Source: Cytophagales bacterium (GTDB taxonomy: Bacteria > Bacteroidota > Bacteroidia > Cytophagales > Bernardetiaceae). From it: DNA of 64,000 nt. The position numbers and the translations under genes were made by a program. Of the stretch, positions 1 to 10,031 are shown in pieces. Within the stretch, counting starts at the first letter, position 1, and the number at the start of each line of letters is the position of its first letter. The DNA lies in NCBI GenBank assembly GCA_013299045.1, contig JAAFJX010000006.1, positions 62,001 through 126,000 on the forward strand, written 5' to 3'. A model generated the notes under the pieces. The model was not told the DNA's origin. It ran no database searches and worked only from the letters and a program-made list of their open reading frames with translations.

Positions 1-633
1 TCGGTTTCCTTGCTGCCCGGAACAAAAAAGGAAGTGGAAAACGTGTTTGGTTTGTTCAATCAAAAAAAGCTGAAAGTAAACTTGCTTTTGGCCGAAAACG
101 CCACCGAAGAAGCCCTTAAAAACCTCAAAAGCCCCACCATTTTGCACGTGGCCACGCATGGTTTCTTCATTCCCGAAATCACGGATTCTGAAGTGCAAGA
201 TATGCAAACAGCCATGAACAGAAATCTTTTGAAAAACCCTTTTATGCGCTCTGGCCTTTTGCTGGCTGGCTGCCAAAAACCCAACCCAGAAGGCGAAGAC
301 GGCATTTTAACAGCCGAAGAAGTGATGAATTTGACGTTGGACAATACGGAACTCGTCGTGATGTCCGCTTGCGAAACAGGCTTAGGCGATATACAGGCGG
401 GTGAGGGCGTTTTTGGTTTGCAACGCGCTTTTCAGCAAGCGGGTGCAAAGTCCGTACTGATGAGCCTCTGGAAGGTAGATGATGAGGCTACCCAAACCCT
501 GATGACCGAATTTTACACAGCCCTACTCAAAGGCCAAAGCAAGCGCCAAGCCTTCAAAACAGCCCAAATGAACCTCAAAAAACGCTTCCCAGAGCCATAT
601 TACTGGGGCGCTTTTGTGATGGTGGGGGAATAA
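1..633 (+). CDS. TPR-CHAT protein, C-terminal part only (5' end outside window)
   Basis: This is the last ~210 codons of a gene that begins left of the window; the reading frame is open to base 1. The encoded segment is the C-terminal half of a CHAT domain, a caspase/separase-like cysteine peptidase fold: the His of an HVATHG motif is at bases 157-159 and the Cys of a SACETG motif at 370-372. Over the visible length it differs from the C-termini of the TPR-CHAT genes at 53290 and 55984 at a single residue (Thr for Lys before DSEVQD). The missing part is therefore inferred to be a signal peptide and a TPR array as in those genes. The 3' flank after the stop is not shared with the other two. 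Protease activity is a family-based inference; substrates are unknown. Confidence 0.9.
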   Translation, partial: SVSLLPGTKKEVENVFGLFNQKKLKVNLLLAENATEEALKNLKSPTILHVATHGFFIPEITDSEVQDMQTAMNRNLLKNPFMRSGLLLAGCQKPNPEGEDGILTAEEVMNLTLDNTELVVMSACETGLGDIQAGEGVFGLQRAFQQAGAKSVLMSLWKVDDEATQTLMTEFYTALLKGQSKRQAFKTAQMNLKKRFPEPYYWGAFVMVGE

Positions 634-858
634 CTGACAATAAACAGTACATTTCTTAAAATACGAGCAACTTGTTTTTCTTTACGACTTTGCGTAAAAC
701 TATTTGATTGGCTTTGTGGTATGGCAAATCTACACACCGATAAGATTGACTACTTGCTTAAAGATACACCCATTTTATTCACAACTTTTTCATAGCCTTG
801 TGTAAATACCATAATTTTACCATATTGCGGACTATACCAAGCATAGCAATATTGAATT

Positions 859-2148
859 ATGGAACAAAATAATCCCAAAGTCATTCATGGCTGGGCTATG
901 TACGACTGGGCGAACTCGGTTTATAGCCTTGTTATTACAACAGCGCTTTTTCCTATCTATTACAATGCTGCCACAGAGGCCACCTTTGGGGGAGACATGG
1001 TACAATTTTTTGGTATAACGCTAGACAAAACAGCGCTTTACTCTTATTCTCTGTCCGTATCATTTTGGATAATAGCTGTCATTTCGCCGCTTTTATCGGG
1101 TATGGCGGATTACGGTGGTAAAAAACGCCAGTTTCTGCAATTTTTTACCTATATGGGTGCGTTGGCTTGCATGACCCTTTTCTTTTTTACTGGTGCAAAT
1201 GTTGAACTGGCCATTTTGGCTTCCTTGATAGCAAGTATTGGCTTTGCGGGTGGCCAGTTATTCTATAATGCCTTTTTGCCTGAAGTCGCCAGCCCAGACC
1301 GGGTAGATGCTGTAAGTGCCAAAGGCTTTGCATACGGCTATGTAGGCAGTGTTATTTTATTGATTTTGAACCTTGTTCTGATTGAAAAATACAATTGGTT
1401 TGGCTTTGAGAGTAAAGCCTTGCCCACACGCCTGAGTTTTTTGATGGTTGGTTTTTGGTGGGTACTTTTTGCTCAAATTCCTTTTCGTGTTCTGCGCGAT
1501 AACCCTGCGCACACCCATAAAGGCAATTTACTCAAAAAAGGCTTTGAGGAGGTACTGAAGGTATGGGCTTATATCAAGCAAGATGCGTCTATGCGTATGT
1601 ATTTGCTTGCCTTTTTTTTCTTCAATATGGGAGTGCAAACCATTATGCTTCTGGCCACATCTTTTGGACAAGAAGAGCTTGGTTTACAAACTGGTGAACT
1701 AATTGCGGTATTGTTGGTTATACAATTAGTGGCTATTGGTGGAGCTTATTTATTCGCGTATCTGGCTGGGCATTTTGGTAATAAGCTGGCTATCAGCACG
1801 ATGCTGGTCGTTTGGGCGGGCATTTGCTTAGTAGCTTACTTTGTTAAGGAAGCCGCACATTTTTATGCCCTAGCTGCTGTGGTTGGGCTTATGATGGGCG
1901 GCATACAGTCTTTGTCGCGTTCTACATTTTCAAGACTGATTCCGCCAGAAAGCAATGACACAGCCTCATTTTTTAGTTTTTTCAATGTAGCTGATAAAAT
2001 TGCTTACGCTGGTGGTACTTTTGTTTTTGCCCTGATTGTACAACTAACTGGCAGTATGCGAAATGGAGCTTTAGCCATGAGCGTTTTTTTTGTTGTTGGT
2101 CTTATCATTCTTGGGCTGACTAAATTGGACTTCAAACGAACCGAATAA
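859..2148 (+). CDS. MFS transporter, UMF1/Atg22-like
   Basis: A 429-residue polytopic inner-membrane protein with about 12 hydrophobic segments. The N-terminal stretch around residues 11-32 (GWAMYDWANS followed by VYSLVITTALFP) is typical of the UMF1 branch of the major facilitator superfamily, related to yeast vacuolar effluxer Atg22, and the length fits. The bacterial substrate of this branch is not established, so only a general efflux or transport role can be stated. It stands alone: 225 bp after the CHAT gene end, convergent with the gene at 2341, with a mobile-repeat end in between. ATG start; no clear TAnnTTTG promoter is visible upstream. Confidence 0.85.
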   Translation: MEQNNPKVIHGWAMYDWANSVYSLVITTALFPIYYNAATEATFGGDMVQFFGITLDKTALYSYSLSVSFWIIAVISPLLSGMADYGGKKRQFLQFFTYMGALACMTLFFFTGANVELAILASLIASIGFAGGQLFYNAFLPEVASPDRVDAVSAKGFAYGYVGSVILLILNLVLIEKYNWFGFESKALPTRLSFLMVGFWWVLFAQIPFRVLRDNPAHTHKGNLLKKGFEEVLKVWAYIKQDASMRMYLLAFFFFNMGVQTIMLLATSFGQEELGLQTGELIAVLLVIQLVAIGGAYLFAYLAGHFGNKLAISTMLVVWAGICLVAYFVKEAAHFYALAAVVGLMMGGIQSLSRSTFSRLIPPESNDTASFFSFFNVADKIAYAGGTFVFALIVQLTGSMRNGALAMSVFFVVGLIILGLTKLDFKRTE

Positions 2149-2224
2149 CTGGTCTGTCATGTTGGTCGTAACAGTAGAATTTCTCTATCAAAGCACTCAT
2201 CGTCTTCACAGGGTGGTTATTCCG

Positions 2225-2320
2225 TAGTCCTCCCTAAAAATAGATATAAGATATTTTAAAGACGAAGTGTCTGTTTAATTTACTGATAACAAATACCTTA
2301 GATATATTTTAAGGGACAAC
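2225..2320. repeat. Short copy of the GTCCCTTAAAA-ended mobile repeat
   Basis: About 96 bp bounded by TAGTCCTCCCT on the left and AAGGGACAAC on the right, imperfect inverted ends. Bases ~2260-2320 (GTTTAATTTACTGATA ... TTAGATATATTTTAAGGGAC) closely match the right end of the 466-bp element at 45419-45884 and the inverted left end of the element at 41150. It looks like an internally deleted, non-autonomous member of the family. It sits between two convergent genes, where an insertion would be tolerated. Confidence 0.7.
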
Positions 2321-2340
2321 CAAATAATGGCATATCTGAA

Positions 2341-3354
2341 TCATTCTTGCCCAAAAATTCTTTCAAAGAACTGTCCTAGCATTTGCTGACCTTCTTTAAA
2401 ATCATTCTCTCGTTGCTCAAAGGCGCAGGGTTTGGTGCGTGTATCCATAAAATAAGCAAAAACGAAGTTGCCAGTACCATCTTTCCAGCCTGTCGTTTGT
2501 CCAAAACGCAAATCATTGATAACAAATCCATTATCCATCTTTTCCACGGTATAATAGCCTTCTGTAACTTCCAAAAGCTGCTGTAATTTTTCTTCTTGCC
2601 AATGTGGGGTCAGCAAGTAGTGGTTTTTAGGAAAGCGATGAAAAACAATGCTTGGCGACTCGTCCAAGAGCGAATAGTAGCCGCTATAATATGCCGAATC
2701 GGACTCAGCAGTACAGTTCCAGAGCAAATTATTGAGCGGAGTGGGTTTGGTTTCATACTTTTTGAAGCTAAGCCCTTGCCGCGCTAGTTCTGCCTCAAAA
2801 ACACTGTTGATATAGAACTTGTTACAGACTGTTAGCAACAAATAAGTTGAACTCAGCGCAATACCCAGCCAATTCCAAAAGGCGCGTTTGGGCATTGTAC
2901 GCTTGATGCAGGCTGCAATAACAAGACAAATCAAAAAAGGCAGGGTGTAGATAGGGTCTACCACAAAAATACTTTTGAAACTCACGCCGTAGTTCGTAAA
3001 GGGATAGAAAAGTTGAGTCCCCCAAGTGGTAAAGCTATCCAACAAAGCGTGTGTAATAAAGCCCCAAAGATAAAGATGCGTCCATTCGGGTAGGGTGCTA
3101 TCGTCTTTTTGATGCAACTTTTTGGTTAGAAACGCAAAAAAAGGTGCGCTAAAAATAGCAAAGACAAAGCTGTGTGTAAGACTACGATGCCAGCGCACTT
3201 CAGCCACCACGTCCAGAAAAGGACTAGCGAGTATATCAAGGTCTGGGATAGTACCAGCCACAGCGCCCCAGAGCATGGCCTTGTTGCCAACTTTACGGCC
3301 TAGTATGGCTTCGCCAACAGCAGCACCTAACACGATTTGGGTAAGAGAATCCAT
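2341..3354 (-). CDS. YdjM/DUF457-family membrane protein (putative metal-dependent hydrolase)
   Basis: A 337-residue inner-membrane protein. The N-terminal half carries the family's acidic/His signatures: PDLD at residues 37-40, WHRSLTHS at 55-62 and HALLDSFT at 102-109, with several hydrophobic segments around them. These match the YdjM/DUF457 family, annotated as membrane-bound metal-dependent hydrolases; the metal-binding assignment is by family, not demonstrated. The C-terminal ~150 residues are soluble and less characteristic. ATG at 3354 (MDSLTQIV) is preferred over an upstream in-frame start at 3393 because the family begins with this hydrophobic segment. Divergent promoters were not found; the kinase gene ends 66 bp upstream on the same strand. 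Confidence 0.8.
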   Translation of the reverse strand: MDSLTQIVLGAAVGEAILGRKVGNKAMLWGAVAGTIPDLDILASPFLDVVAEVRWHRSLTHSFVFAIFSAPFFAFLTKKLHQKDDSTLPEWTHLYLWGFITHALLDSFTTWGTQLFYPFTNYGVSFKSIFVVDPIYTLPFLICLVIAACIKRTMPKRAFWNWLGIALSSTYLLLTVCNKFYINSVFEAELARQGLSFKKYETKPTPLNNLLWNCTAESDSAYYSGYYSLLDESPSIVFHRFPKNHYLLTPHWQEEKLQQLLEVTEGYYTVEKMDNGFVINDLRFGQTTGWKDGTGNFVFAYFMDTRTKPCAFEQRENDFKEGQQMLGQFFERIFGQE

Positions 3355-3420
3355 TTGCTTGTGCGTTTGATGTGTATTTTTTAGAACGCACAAATAAACA
3401 CAAAAACAAGGATAAATCCG

Positions 3421-6400
3421 CTACTCAACTTTCTTACCTATCCAAATGCAAACGGTTTGGAGGAGCTGTTCATAGTCCACGGGTTTAGGTATATAAGCAT
3501 TTGCACCAGCAGCTAAGCACTCCAGACGGTCTTCTTCTTGGGCTTTTCCAGTAATGGCAACAATGGGCAGGTGTTTGAGTTTAGGATTAGCACGTATGGC
3601 TTTGATGGCATCTAAGCCATTCATTTCGGGCATAATGGTATCCATCATAATCAAGTCCACGCGCTCTTCGGTCAGCACATCAATAGCCTCTTTGCCATTA
3701 AGAGCCTCCAGTATATTGGCCTCAAAGTTTTCAAGAGCAGAGGCAATGACAAAAATATTGCGAATGTCATCGTCCACCACCAAAACATTCTTGTTTTTGA
3801 TGAGCTTGGCTGCCTCTGCCTCCGAATAAACTTTCTCTATGGGGATTTTGCCAGTGGCCTGTTGAATCTTTATTTTTTCGGCCACTGCTTTTTCTATACG
3901 TTCCTCGATGGAGGTGCTATTATCAAGGTCGTCGGAGTGGTATGAACCATCTTCTTTGTACTCGTCTTCAAAGGCGGCAGGAAGCGTTTGTTGAACATCA
4001 TCTTCTTTGTTTTTGATATGCTTCTGGAGCTTTTCTTTATCAAAATTTCTTTCCATGCGGTGTAAAAAGAGAGAAACTTCATCTTTGAGTTTTTCGTCAT
4101 TGTCTTGTGTTTTCAAGATAATGCTTTGAGCAGCTTTGCGCAGTTTTTTCTCTTCGCTGGCAGTTAGGCTACGGCCAGTATAAATGATGACGGCCACTTT
4201 TGGATAGTTTTCATTGATGTAGGTGCAAATATCGTAACCGCTGCCTTCACGCAAGCCCAAATCTACAATAGCTGCATCATAAATACCCTTTTGAATTTCG
4301 GCAATGGCCTCTGCCTGAGTTCTTACGCCTTGAACTTCAATGTCGTCGGCACGCAAAAGTTCGGTGAGGGCGTGTAGCTGCATATCGTCGTCTTCTACGA
4401 TGAGCAAATCTTTGATAGATTTCGCACCAAAATTGACAATTTCGTTCATGGCATTCCTCAAAAGATGCTCATCTACAGGCTTTTGTAGAAAACCTATTGC
4501 GCCCTTACCCAGTAGGCTCATGTCTTTGTCTCGTGCCGAAATGATTTCAACAGGTATGTGCCGCAACTCACGTACTGATTTGATTTGACGCAAAACCTCC
4601 GAACCGTCCATATCGGGCAGACCTAAATCCAGAATAATGCCTTTGGGTTTGTATTTTTTTGCAAAATCAATGCCTTCGGCACCGCTCATGGCAATAATAA
4701 CCTTGATTCTTTCATTACGAATGACTTCCGCCATGCTTTCAGCAAACTGAATTTCATCTTCGATGATGAGAATGATTTTGTCCTCGTCTTTCAAATTGTT
4801 GCGGTCGTCGTCAGCACGTAGCTTAACGTTTTCGGAAAGGGCAGTGGTTTGTTCGTCCTGACTATCTGTTTTTTCATTGTGGGTTCGGCCAGTGCTGGGT
4901 TTTATGTTATCTAAAACCTCACTAACGGAAAACTGATTGGTTTTTTCTATTTGTTTATCGTAGGCTGCATCTTTGACTATTACCACGCTGTTATTTTTTA
5001 TTTCCTCCTCACTGATACCGTCTTCATTAATTCGGATTGGTAATACAAGGGTAAAATTGCTTCCTTTAGTAGGTTCGCTCTCCAGTTCTATGCGGCCTTG
5101 CAGGAGCTTGGCCAGCTCGCGGGCAATGGAAAGCCCCAGACCCGTGCCGCCATACTCACGTGATGTTGTGCCATCTGCCTGCTTAAAGGCTTCAAAAATA
5201 ACCTGTTGTTTGTTTTTGGGAATACCAATGCCTGTATCAATGACGCTCAGCATAGCCAAAGAGCTGTTTTGTGGATGCAGGGCTACTTTGAGTGTTATAC
5301 TGCCCTTTTTGGTAAACTTAACGGCATTAGAGAGGAAGTTGCGGAGCACCTGCGCCAGGCGGTCTCGGTCTGTAAAGAGGTTAATTTTGGCTTCGTCTTG
5401 CAAATGAAACTGAATGCCCTTTTCCTGCGTGAGTGTGTGGAAGAGGTCGTGCATATCAGAAAGTATTTCGTTGGAACTGAAGACTGTAGGGTGAATAACC
5501 ATCTTGCCTGCTTCAATCTTAGAGAGGTCAAGAATGTCATTGATAAGGCGCAGAAGTTCTTCACCAGATTTATGAATTATCTGCGATTTTTTAACGTCTT
5601 TTTCAGAAAGATTCCTTTGCTCATTCTTGCCCAGCATTTTAGAGAGCATGATAATAGAGTTCAGCGGGGTGCGCAACTCGTGCGACATATTGGCCAAGAA
5701 CTCGGACTTATACTTATTAGAAAGCTCCAACTGCTCGGCGCGCCTATCGAGTTCCTCTTTGGCCAAAATAAGGCTGTCGTTGCGTTTGCGCAATTCTTCG
5801 GACTTATTCTGAAGCTCCTTGCGTTGTTCTTCCAACTTAGCGTTTACGTGTTCAATCTCTTTGGCTCTGGCTTCAGCGCTTCGTGTGGCTTCTTCCGAAA
5901 TAGCCAAAAGCCCTTTGACCTTGTCTGTTTGTTGTACGGAATAGAGATACGTGCCCACATTGCGGCCAGCTTGCTCTAAAAACTCGCGCTTGAGGAGTGT
6001 GTAAACCTCAAAAGAGGACATTTCTAAAACACCATAAAGCTCGCTTTCAAACACAAGCGGCAAGGCATAGACGTTCAGCGGTGGTTCTTCAATGAGGCCG
6101 CTGGCAATAAATGTTTCGCCACGCCTGATGTTGCGAAGCAAAATAGGACTACGCTCCAAAGCCACCTGCCCCACAATGCCTTCGCCGAATTTGAAGTGAT
6201 TGGCTAAGGCATTGCGCTCTGTGAAAGCATAACTAGCGTAGAGCTTGAGTATTTCAGCCTCTTTGTCGTAAACATAAATGACACCGCTGCCAGAGTCGCT
6301 ATAGCGCGCCAAGAAGGTAATGGCTTTTTGGCAAAGTTCTTTGAGGCTTAAATTACCCGACAATTCTTGCCCCAGGCGGTTGATGCCGTCCTTAATCCAG

Positions 6401-7488
6401 TCTTGTTCGGTGGACTCTTGCTTGTTTTTGCGCAAGCTGTCTGTCATCAGCTGAAGAGCAGCACCAAGTTCGTCGCTTTCGCTTCGCAAATTGATATTGA
6501 CGTTATAATCGCCTCTTGCAATGATTTTAGCCTGATTGATAATGGTTTTGAAGTTATCAATCATCTGGTTAATAGAAACAGCGAGTAAGTCTTTTTCACT
6601 TTTTACGCGGACACGGCGCGCAAAATCGCCCTTGGCAATGTTGTTCGTAATTTCGGCCACTTCGCGTAGGGTTTCCACCATCAGACGTATAGAAGAGTAC
6701 ATCCCTGTACCGAGCTTGTCAAAGGCCATGGTGAGGTCTCCTTCAGACACTCGCCGTGTAATGAGGGCAATGTCGCGGGGTTCGCCACCAATCTGACGCA
6801 GCAAGTTCAGGAATATTACCACAGCAACCACGATACTAATCACTACGGATACAATCATGGATAAGAAAATGAGCAAACGCGAGGACATATAAATTTCGGT
6901 GCTGCGTTTGGCAGCTTCAGCACCACCGTTAAGGTTATCTTGCGTGAGTTGGCTCAAGAGTTGGTTGCATTCTTCAAAGGCTTTGTAGGAGTCGTCGCGG
7001 AGTTTTTCTTTGGCTTCTTCTTTATTGTTCATGCGCGAACTATCCACTATGGCTTCATTTTCAGCCATATAACGCATAAAAGTTTCTTTGTATAAATCAA
7101 ATAACTGTCCGCTGCGCTTCACGGACTCTTCATCTTTGAACTGCTCGGAACGCTTTTTGAGCAAGCTGGTATATTTTTTATCATATTCGTTTACGAGCGC
7201 CTTTATATCATCCATTTGGCGTTCAATAGCAGCCATTTCTACCTCCGAAAGCGCAAAAATATGCTGCTGTTGTAAAATCATAATATTGGAGGTATTCGTG
7301 TTAATGTCCGATACTGTGTAAATGCTGGGCATCCAGTTCTCGCTGATTTCAATGGCCACGTCTTGCACTTGCTGCAAGCGCAGAATGGCGAATATATTTA
7401 CCGTTATAGAAAGCCCCAAAATTACCGAAAAACCAACAATAAGTTTGGCTGATAATTTTAAGTGGCTCAAACGCTGTAACCAAGTCAT
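3421..7488 (-). CDS. Hybrid sensor histidine kinase with HAMP, GAF and three receiver domains
   Basis: A 1355-residue membrane sensor. In order: a TM segment near residues 15-37, a ~170-residue periplasmic four-helix-bundle-type sensor, a second TM (~200-225), a HAMP tract with further HAMP-like repeats, a GAF domain (~380-520), a coiled coil, HisKA with phospho-acceptor His603 (MSHELRTPLNS), HATPase_c (DTGIGIP, GGTGLGLS), then three receivers with acceptor Asp954, Asp1076 and Asp1283. No Hpt domain is visible, so phosphate must leave through a separate protein if it is relayed. An in-frame TTG at 7542 would add 18 residues; ATG at 7488 is preferred. It is divergent from the TPR-SpoIIE phosphatase gene, which suggests but does not prove a shared signalling role. 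The ligand is unknown. Confidence 0.93.
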   Translation of the reverse strand: MTWLQRLSHLKLSAKLIVGFSVILGLSITVNIFAILRLQQVQDVAIEISENWMPSIYTVSDINTNTSNIMILQQQHIFALSEVEMAAIERQMDDIKALVNEYDKKYTSLLKKRSEQFKDEESVKRSGQLFDLYKETFMRYMAENEAIVDSSRMNNKEEAKEKLRDDSYKAFEECNQLLSQLTQDNLNGGAEAAKRSTEIYMSSRLLIFLSMIVSVVISIVVAVVIFLNLLRQIGGEPRDIALITRRVSEGDLTMAFDKLGTGMYSSIRLMVETLREVAEITNNIAKGDFARRVRVKSEKDLLAVSINQMIDNFKTIINQAKIIARGDYNVNINLRSESDELGAALQLMTDSLRKNKQESTEQDWIKDGINRLGQELSGNLSLKELCQKAITFLARYSDSGSGVIYVYDKEAEILKLYASYAFTERNALANHFKFGEGIVGQVALERSPILLRNIRRGETFIASGLIEEPPLNVYALPLVFESELYGVLEMSSFEVYTLLKREFLEQAGRNVGTYLYSVQQTDKVKGLLAISEEATRSAEARAKEIEHVNAKLEEQRKELQNKSEELRKRNDSLILAKEELDRRAEQLELSNKYKSEFLANMSHELRTPLNSIIMLSKMLGKNEQRNLSEKDVKKSQIIHKSGEELLRLINDILDLSKIEAGKMVIHPTVFSSNEILSDMHDLFHTLTQEKGIQFHLQDEAKINLFTDRDRLAQVLRNFLSNAVKFTKKGSITLKVALHPQNSSLAMLSVIDTGIGIPKNKQQVIFEAFKQADGTTSREYGGTGLGLSIARELAKLLQGRIELESEPTKGSNFTLVLPIRINEDGISEEEIKNNSVVIVKDAAYDKQIEKTNQFSVSEVLDNIKPSTGRTHNEKTDSQDEQTTALSENVKLRADDDRNNLKDEDKIILIIEDEIQFAESMAEVIRNERIKVIIAMSGAEGIDFAKKYKPKGIILDLGLPDMDGSEVLRQIKSVRELRHIPVEIISARDKDMSLLGKGAIGFLQKPVDEHLLRNAMNEIVNFGAKSIKDLLIVEDDDMQLHALTELLRADDIEVQGVRTQAEAIAEIQKGIYDAAIVDLGLREGSGYDICTYINENYPKVAVIIYTGRSLTASEEKKLRKAAQSIILKTQDNDEKLKDEVSLFLHRMERNFDKEKLQKHIKNKEDDVQQTLPAAFEDEYKEDGSYHSDDLDNSTSIEERIEKAVAEKIKIQQATGKIPIEKVYSEAEAAKLIKNKNVLVVDDDIRNIFVIASALENFEANILEALNGKEAIDVLTEERVDLIMMDTIMPEMNGLDAIKAIRANPKLKHLPIVAITGKAQEEDRLECLAAGANAYIPKPVDYEQLLQTVCIWIGKKVE

Positions 7489-7663
7489 AATCAAAAAGCT
7501 ATATACATTAAATTTTTTAGGAAGCCAAGCAAGAATGTTCAAATTACGTTAATTGCAAAATCATTACCAAATATGAATTTTGTTTAAAAAACTTTTGGCT
7601 AATCAATAGTATTTTACCAAATGGCTCTGGTCTTTGCATTTAATCCAAAAAAAATAGAAACAT

Positions 7664-7697
7664 TTGTAACCACAATAAGTTGAATATTCTAACTTTG
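7664..7697 (+). promoter_or_regulatory. Bacteroidota-type promoter for the TPR-SpoIIE gene
   Basis: TTG at 7664-7666, a 23-bp spacer and TAACTTTG at 7690-7697 match the TTG / TAnnTTTG pattern. Predicted start of transcription is about 80 bp before the chosen ATG at 7785. Confidence 0.5.
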
Positions 7698-7784
7698 GCT
7701 TTAATTTTGAACACTTGTACCCGAACACTTAATCGTCTCAGTGCAAAACACCGCATTGTTGGGGTAACTAAAATAAGAACTAGC

Positions 7785-9953
7785 ATGAGGCCTATTCTAA
7801 TACTTATAGCAGCATTTGTGCTAGTATTCGTTGCTAAAAAGACCGTTTTAGCACAGGAAACTAACCTTGACTCTCTTTTTGTGCAGTCTAAAAGAGCCAT
7901 AGGCTATGATTTAGACAATGCGCTTCTCAAAGCCCAAGAGGGGTTGCGCTTGAGCCAAGAAAGAAAAGACCAGGCGAGAGAAATAGATTTTTTGAGTGTG
8001 TTGGCGGAAGTTTATAGCAGAAGTGATAACTTTGAAGCGGCCCTTAGCTGCGCAGTAAAACAAGAAAAACTAGCCAAGATTCTTAATAATAAGCAAGGCG
8101 AGGCCTCTGCTTTGAATGCGCAAGGCTTAATTTACAGGCAAAATGGCAATTTTGTTGATGCGCTTGTTTATTTGGAGCGCGCGCTCAAAATTTTTGGCAA
8201 ACAGCCACAAAACAAAACAGTTATTATCAGCATGGCTTCTATTGATGCCAACATGGGTAATCTACTACAAAATTTTGAAGAATTTGAGCTAGCGCATTTG
8301 CACTTGAGCCGTGCGCTGGTGGCTTTTCAGCAGCAAGATGAAACAATGTTTGCCAATATGTGCAAGCTACACCTCTCTAGCACTTTAAAAAACACCAACA
8401 GATTGGACTCAGCTTATCTGCTTGCTAATGAGGCTAAAAAGTTTTATTTAAAAAGCCCGCGTTTGGATTATCTCGCATTTAGTTATTTGTACTTAGGCGA
8501 TATAGAACGCAGGCGAAGTCATTACGACTCTGCCATTAAGCATACTAAAGAATTTCTAAGACTTCATAAAACGGCCATCAAAAACTCTAATAACGAGCTT
8601 CTTGGCATATTTCAACTGGCAGAGATATATACGGCCTGTAAGAAACCGAAAGAGGCATTGAGCACCATTTCTGTATTTTTTCAGGATAGCGCCAAGCTAG
8701 ATGCGGACTCGCGTGTTGTGTTTTATGAGCGCCTCGCAGAAACCTATAGCCTATTAGCGGAGCCTTCCAAAGCCTATTTATATATGCGTTTATCTAGTAT
8801 TCTAAAGGATTCTATCCAAACAAAAAACAAACATGAACTTTTGTTGAGGGCTAGAAAGAGCTATGAACTTGCTCAGCGTGAGGTGGCTATGGAGCATCAA
8901 AAAGCTACGCTTGCTACCGAAAACCTTAAATTAGAAACCCGTAGATGGGTAGTTATTTCTTTGGTTGTGAGTGCCATTATAGCTGTGAGCGCTTTTTTGT
9001 GGGCTTGGCAAAAATACCGCAAAGCAGCGCTTGTTAATAGGCGCAATGGGGAGATTACGGCTAAACTACAAGAAAAGCAAGCACAGCTAGATGAACAGAT
9101 ACGACATACAAAGCTCCACAGCCTGCTCCTTGAAGAAATCAATAAGGATATTGCCAAAAAGCAAGAGGATATGCAAGCTAGCTTGCGTTATGCACAAACG
9201 ATACAGGAAGCCTTGTTGCCACATAAGGAAAAATTGACAAGAATCTTTGGCGACTATATGCTTGTGTTTAAGCCACGCGCCATCGTAAGTGGAGATTTTT
9301 ATTGGTGTGGAGAGATTAAAGAAAAAGACAATGGGCTGCTTGGAAAAACCATCAAGGTAGTAGCCGTTGGAGACTGCACTGGGCACGGTGTACCGGGAGG
9401 TTTTATGTCTGTTTTGGCAATGAGTATGCTCAATGAGCTTATCAAATTTGGTAAGCACCAGAACGTGAGCTATATCTTGGACAAAATGCACAAAAATTTG
9501 CGTGAGGCTCTCAAACAGCGCCGCCGCATCAACGAAGATGGTATAGACCTTGCTCTTTGTATCATTCAAGAGAACAACGACGGGACACGCCAACTCTCAT
9601 TCGGAGGGGCAGGCCGTCCGCTTTATCTTTATAGCCAAAAAAACTTTCTTGAAATAAAAGGCAATAAAAAATCCATAGGTGGTAAACAAAAAGAAACAGT
9701 TAGGCGCTTTGAAACTGAAAATATTATACTGAAAGATTCACCAGCAACTATTTATCTTGTTACGGACGGTTTTGCAGACCAATTTGACCCACAAAGGCGT
9801 AAGTTTACCAGCACCAAACTCAAAAATTTATTGCTTTCTGTCGCGCATTTGGACTTGGACGTTCAGCAACACATCGTGGAGTCTGGCCTCACTGAACATA
9901 GTGTAGGCGCTGAACAACAAGACGATATAACCTTGCTAGCAGTGCGCATATAA
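7785..9953 (+). CDS. TPR-repeat membrane protein with SpoIIE/PP2C phosphatase domain
   Basis: A 722-residue protein: signal peptide (MRPILILIAAFVLVF, cleavage near LAQE), ~350 residues of periplasmic TPR-like helices, one TM at about residues 386-408, a coiled coil, then a cytoplasmic SpoIIE-type PP2C serine phosphatase from about residue 490. The phosphatase shows the metal-site motifs SGDFYW and GDCTGHGVPGGF and a late VTDGFADQ. The family dephosphorylates serine/threonine-phosphorylated proteins such as anti-sigma-factor antagonists; no such partner is visible here. An in-frame upstream extension to 7680 lacks a signal peptide and overlaps the promoter, so ATG 7785 is chosen. It ends at a strong bidirectional terminator. 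Confidence 0.9.
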   Translation: MRPILILIAAFVLVFVAKKTVLAQETNLDSLFVQSKRAIGYDLDNALLKAQEGLRLSQERKDQAREIDFLSVLAEVYSRSDNFEAALSCAVKQEKLAKILNNKQGEASALNAQGLIYRQNGNFVDALVYLERALKIFGKQPQNKTVIISMASIDANMGNLLQNFEEFELAHLHLSRALVAFQQQDETMFANMCKLHLSSTLKNTNRLDSAYLLANEAKKFYLKSPRLDYLAFSYLYLGDIERRRSHYDSAIKHTKEFLRLHKTAIKNSNNELLGIFQLAEIYTACKKPKEALSTISVFFQDSAKLDADSRVVFYERLAETYSLLAEPSKAYLYMRLSSILKDSIQTKNKHELLLRARKSYELAQREVAMEHQKATLATENLKLETRRWVVISLVVSAIIAVSAFLWAWQKYRKAALVNRRNGEITAKLQEKQAQLDEQIRHTKLHSLLLEEINKDIAKKQEDMQASLRYAQTIQEALLPHKEKLTRIFGDYMLVFKPRAIVSGDFYWCGEIKEKDNGLLGKTIKVVAVGDCTGHGVPGGFMSVLAMSMLNELIKFGKHQNVSYILDKMHKNLREALKQRRRINEDGIDLALCIIQENNDGTRQLSFGGAGRPLYLYSQKNFLEIKGNKKSIGGKQKETVRRFETENIILKDSPATIYLVTDGFADQFDPQRRKFTSTKLKNLLLSVAHLDLDVQQHIVESGLTEHSVGAEQQDDITLLAVRI

Positions 9954-9978
9954 CCTATAACCTTTGGAGCGTGGAGAC

Positions 9979-10017
9979 CAAAAAAGAGGCTATTCGGTTG
10001 GAACGGCCTCTTTTTTT
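9979..10017. terminator. Bidirectional rho-independent terminator
   Basis: Stem AAAAAAGAGGC / GCCTCTTTTTTT with a loop of about 14 bases. T-runs exist on both strands, so it can serve the SpoIIE gene and the convergent DUF4249 gene. Confidence 0.85.
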
Positions 10018-10031
10018 GAGCAAATCAAGAA

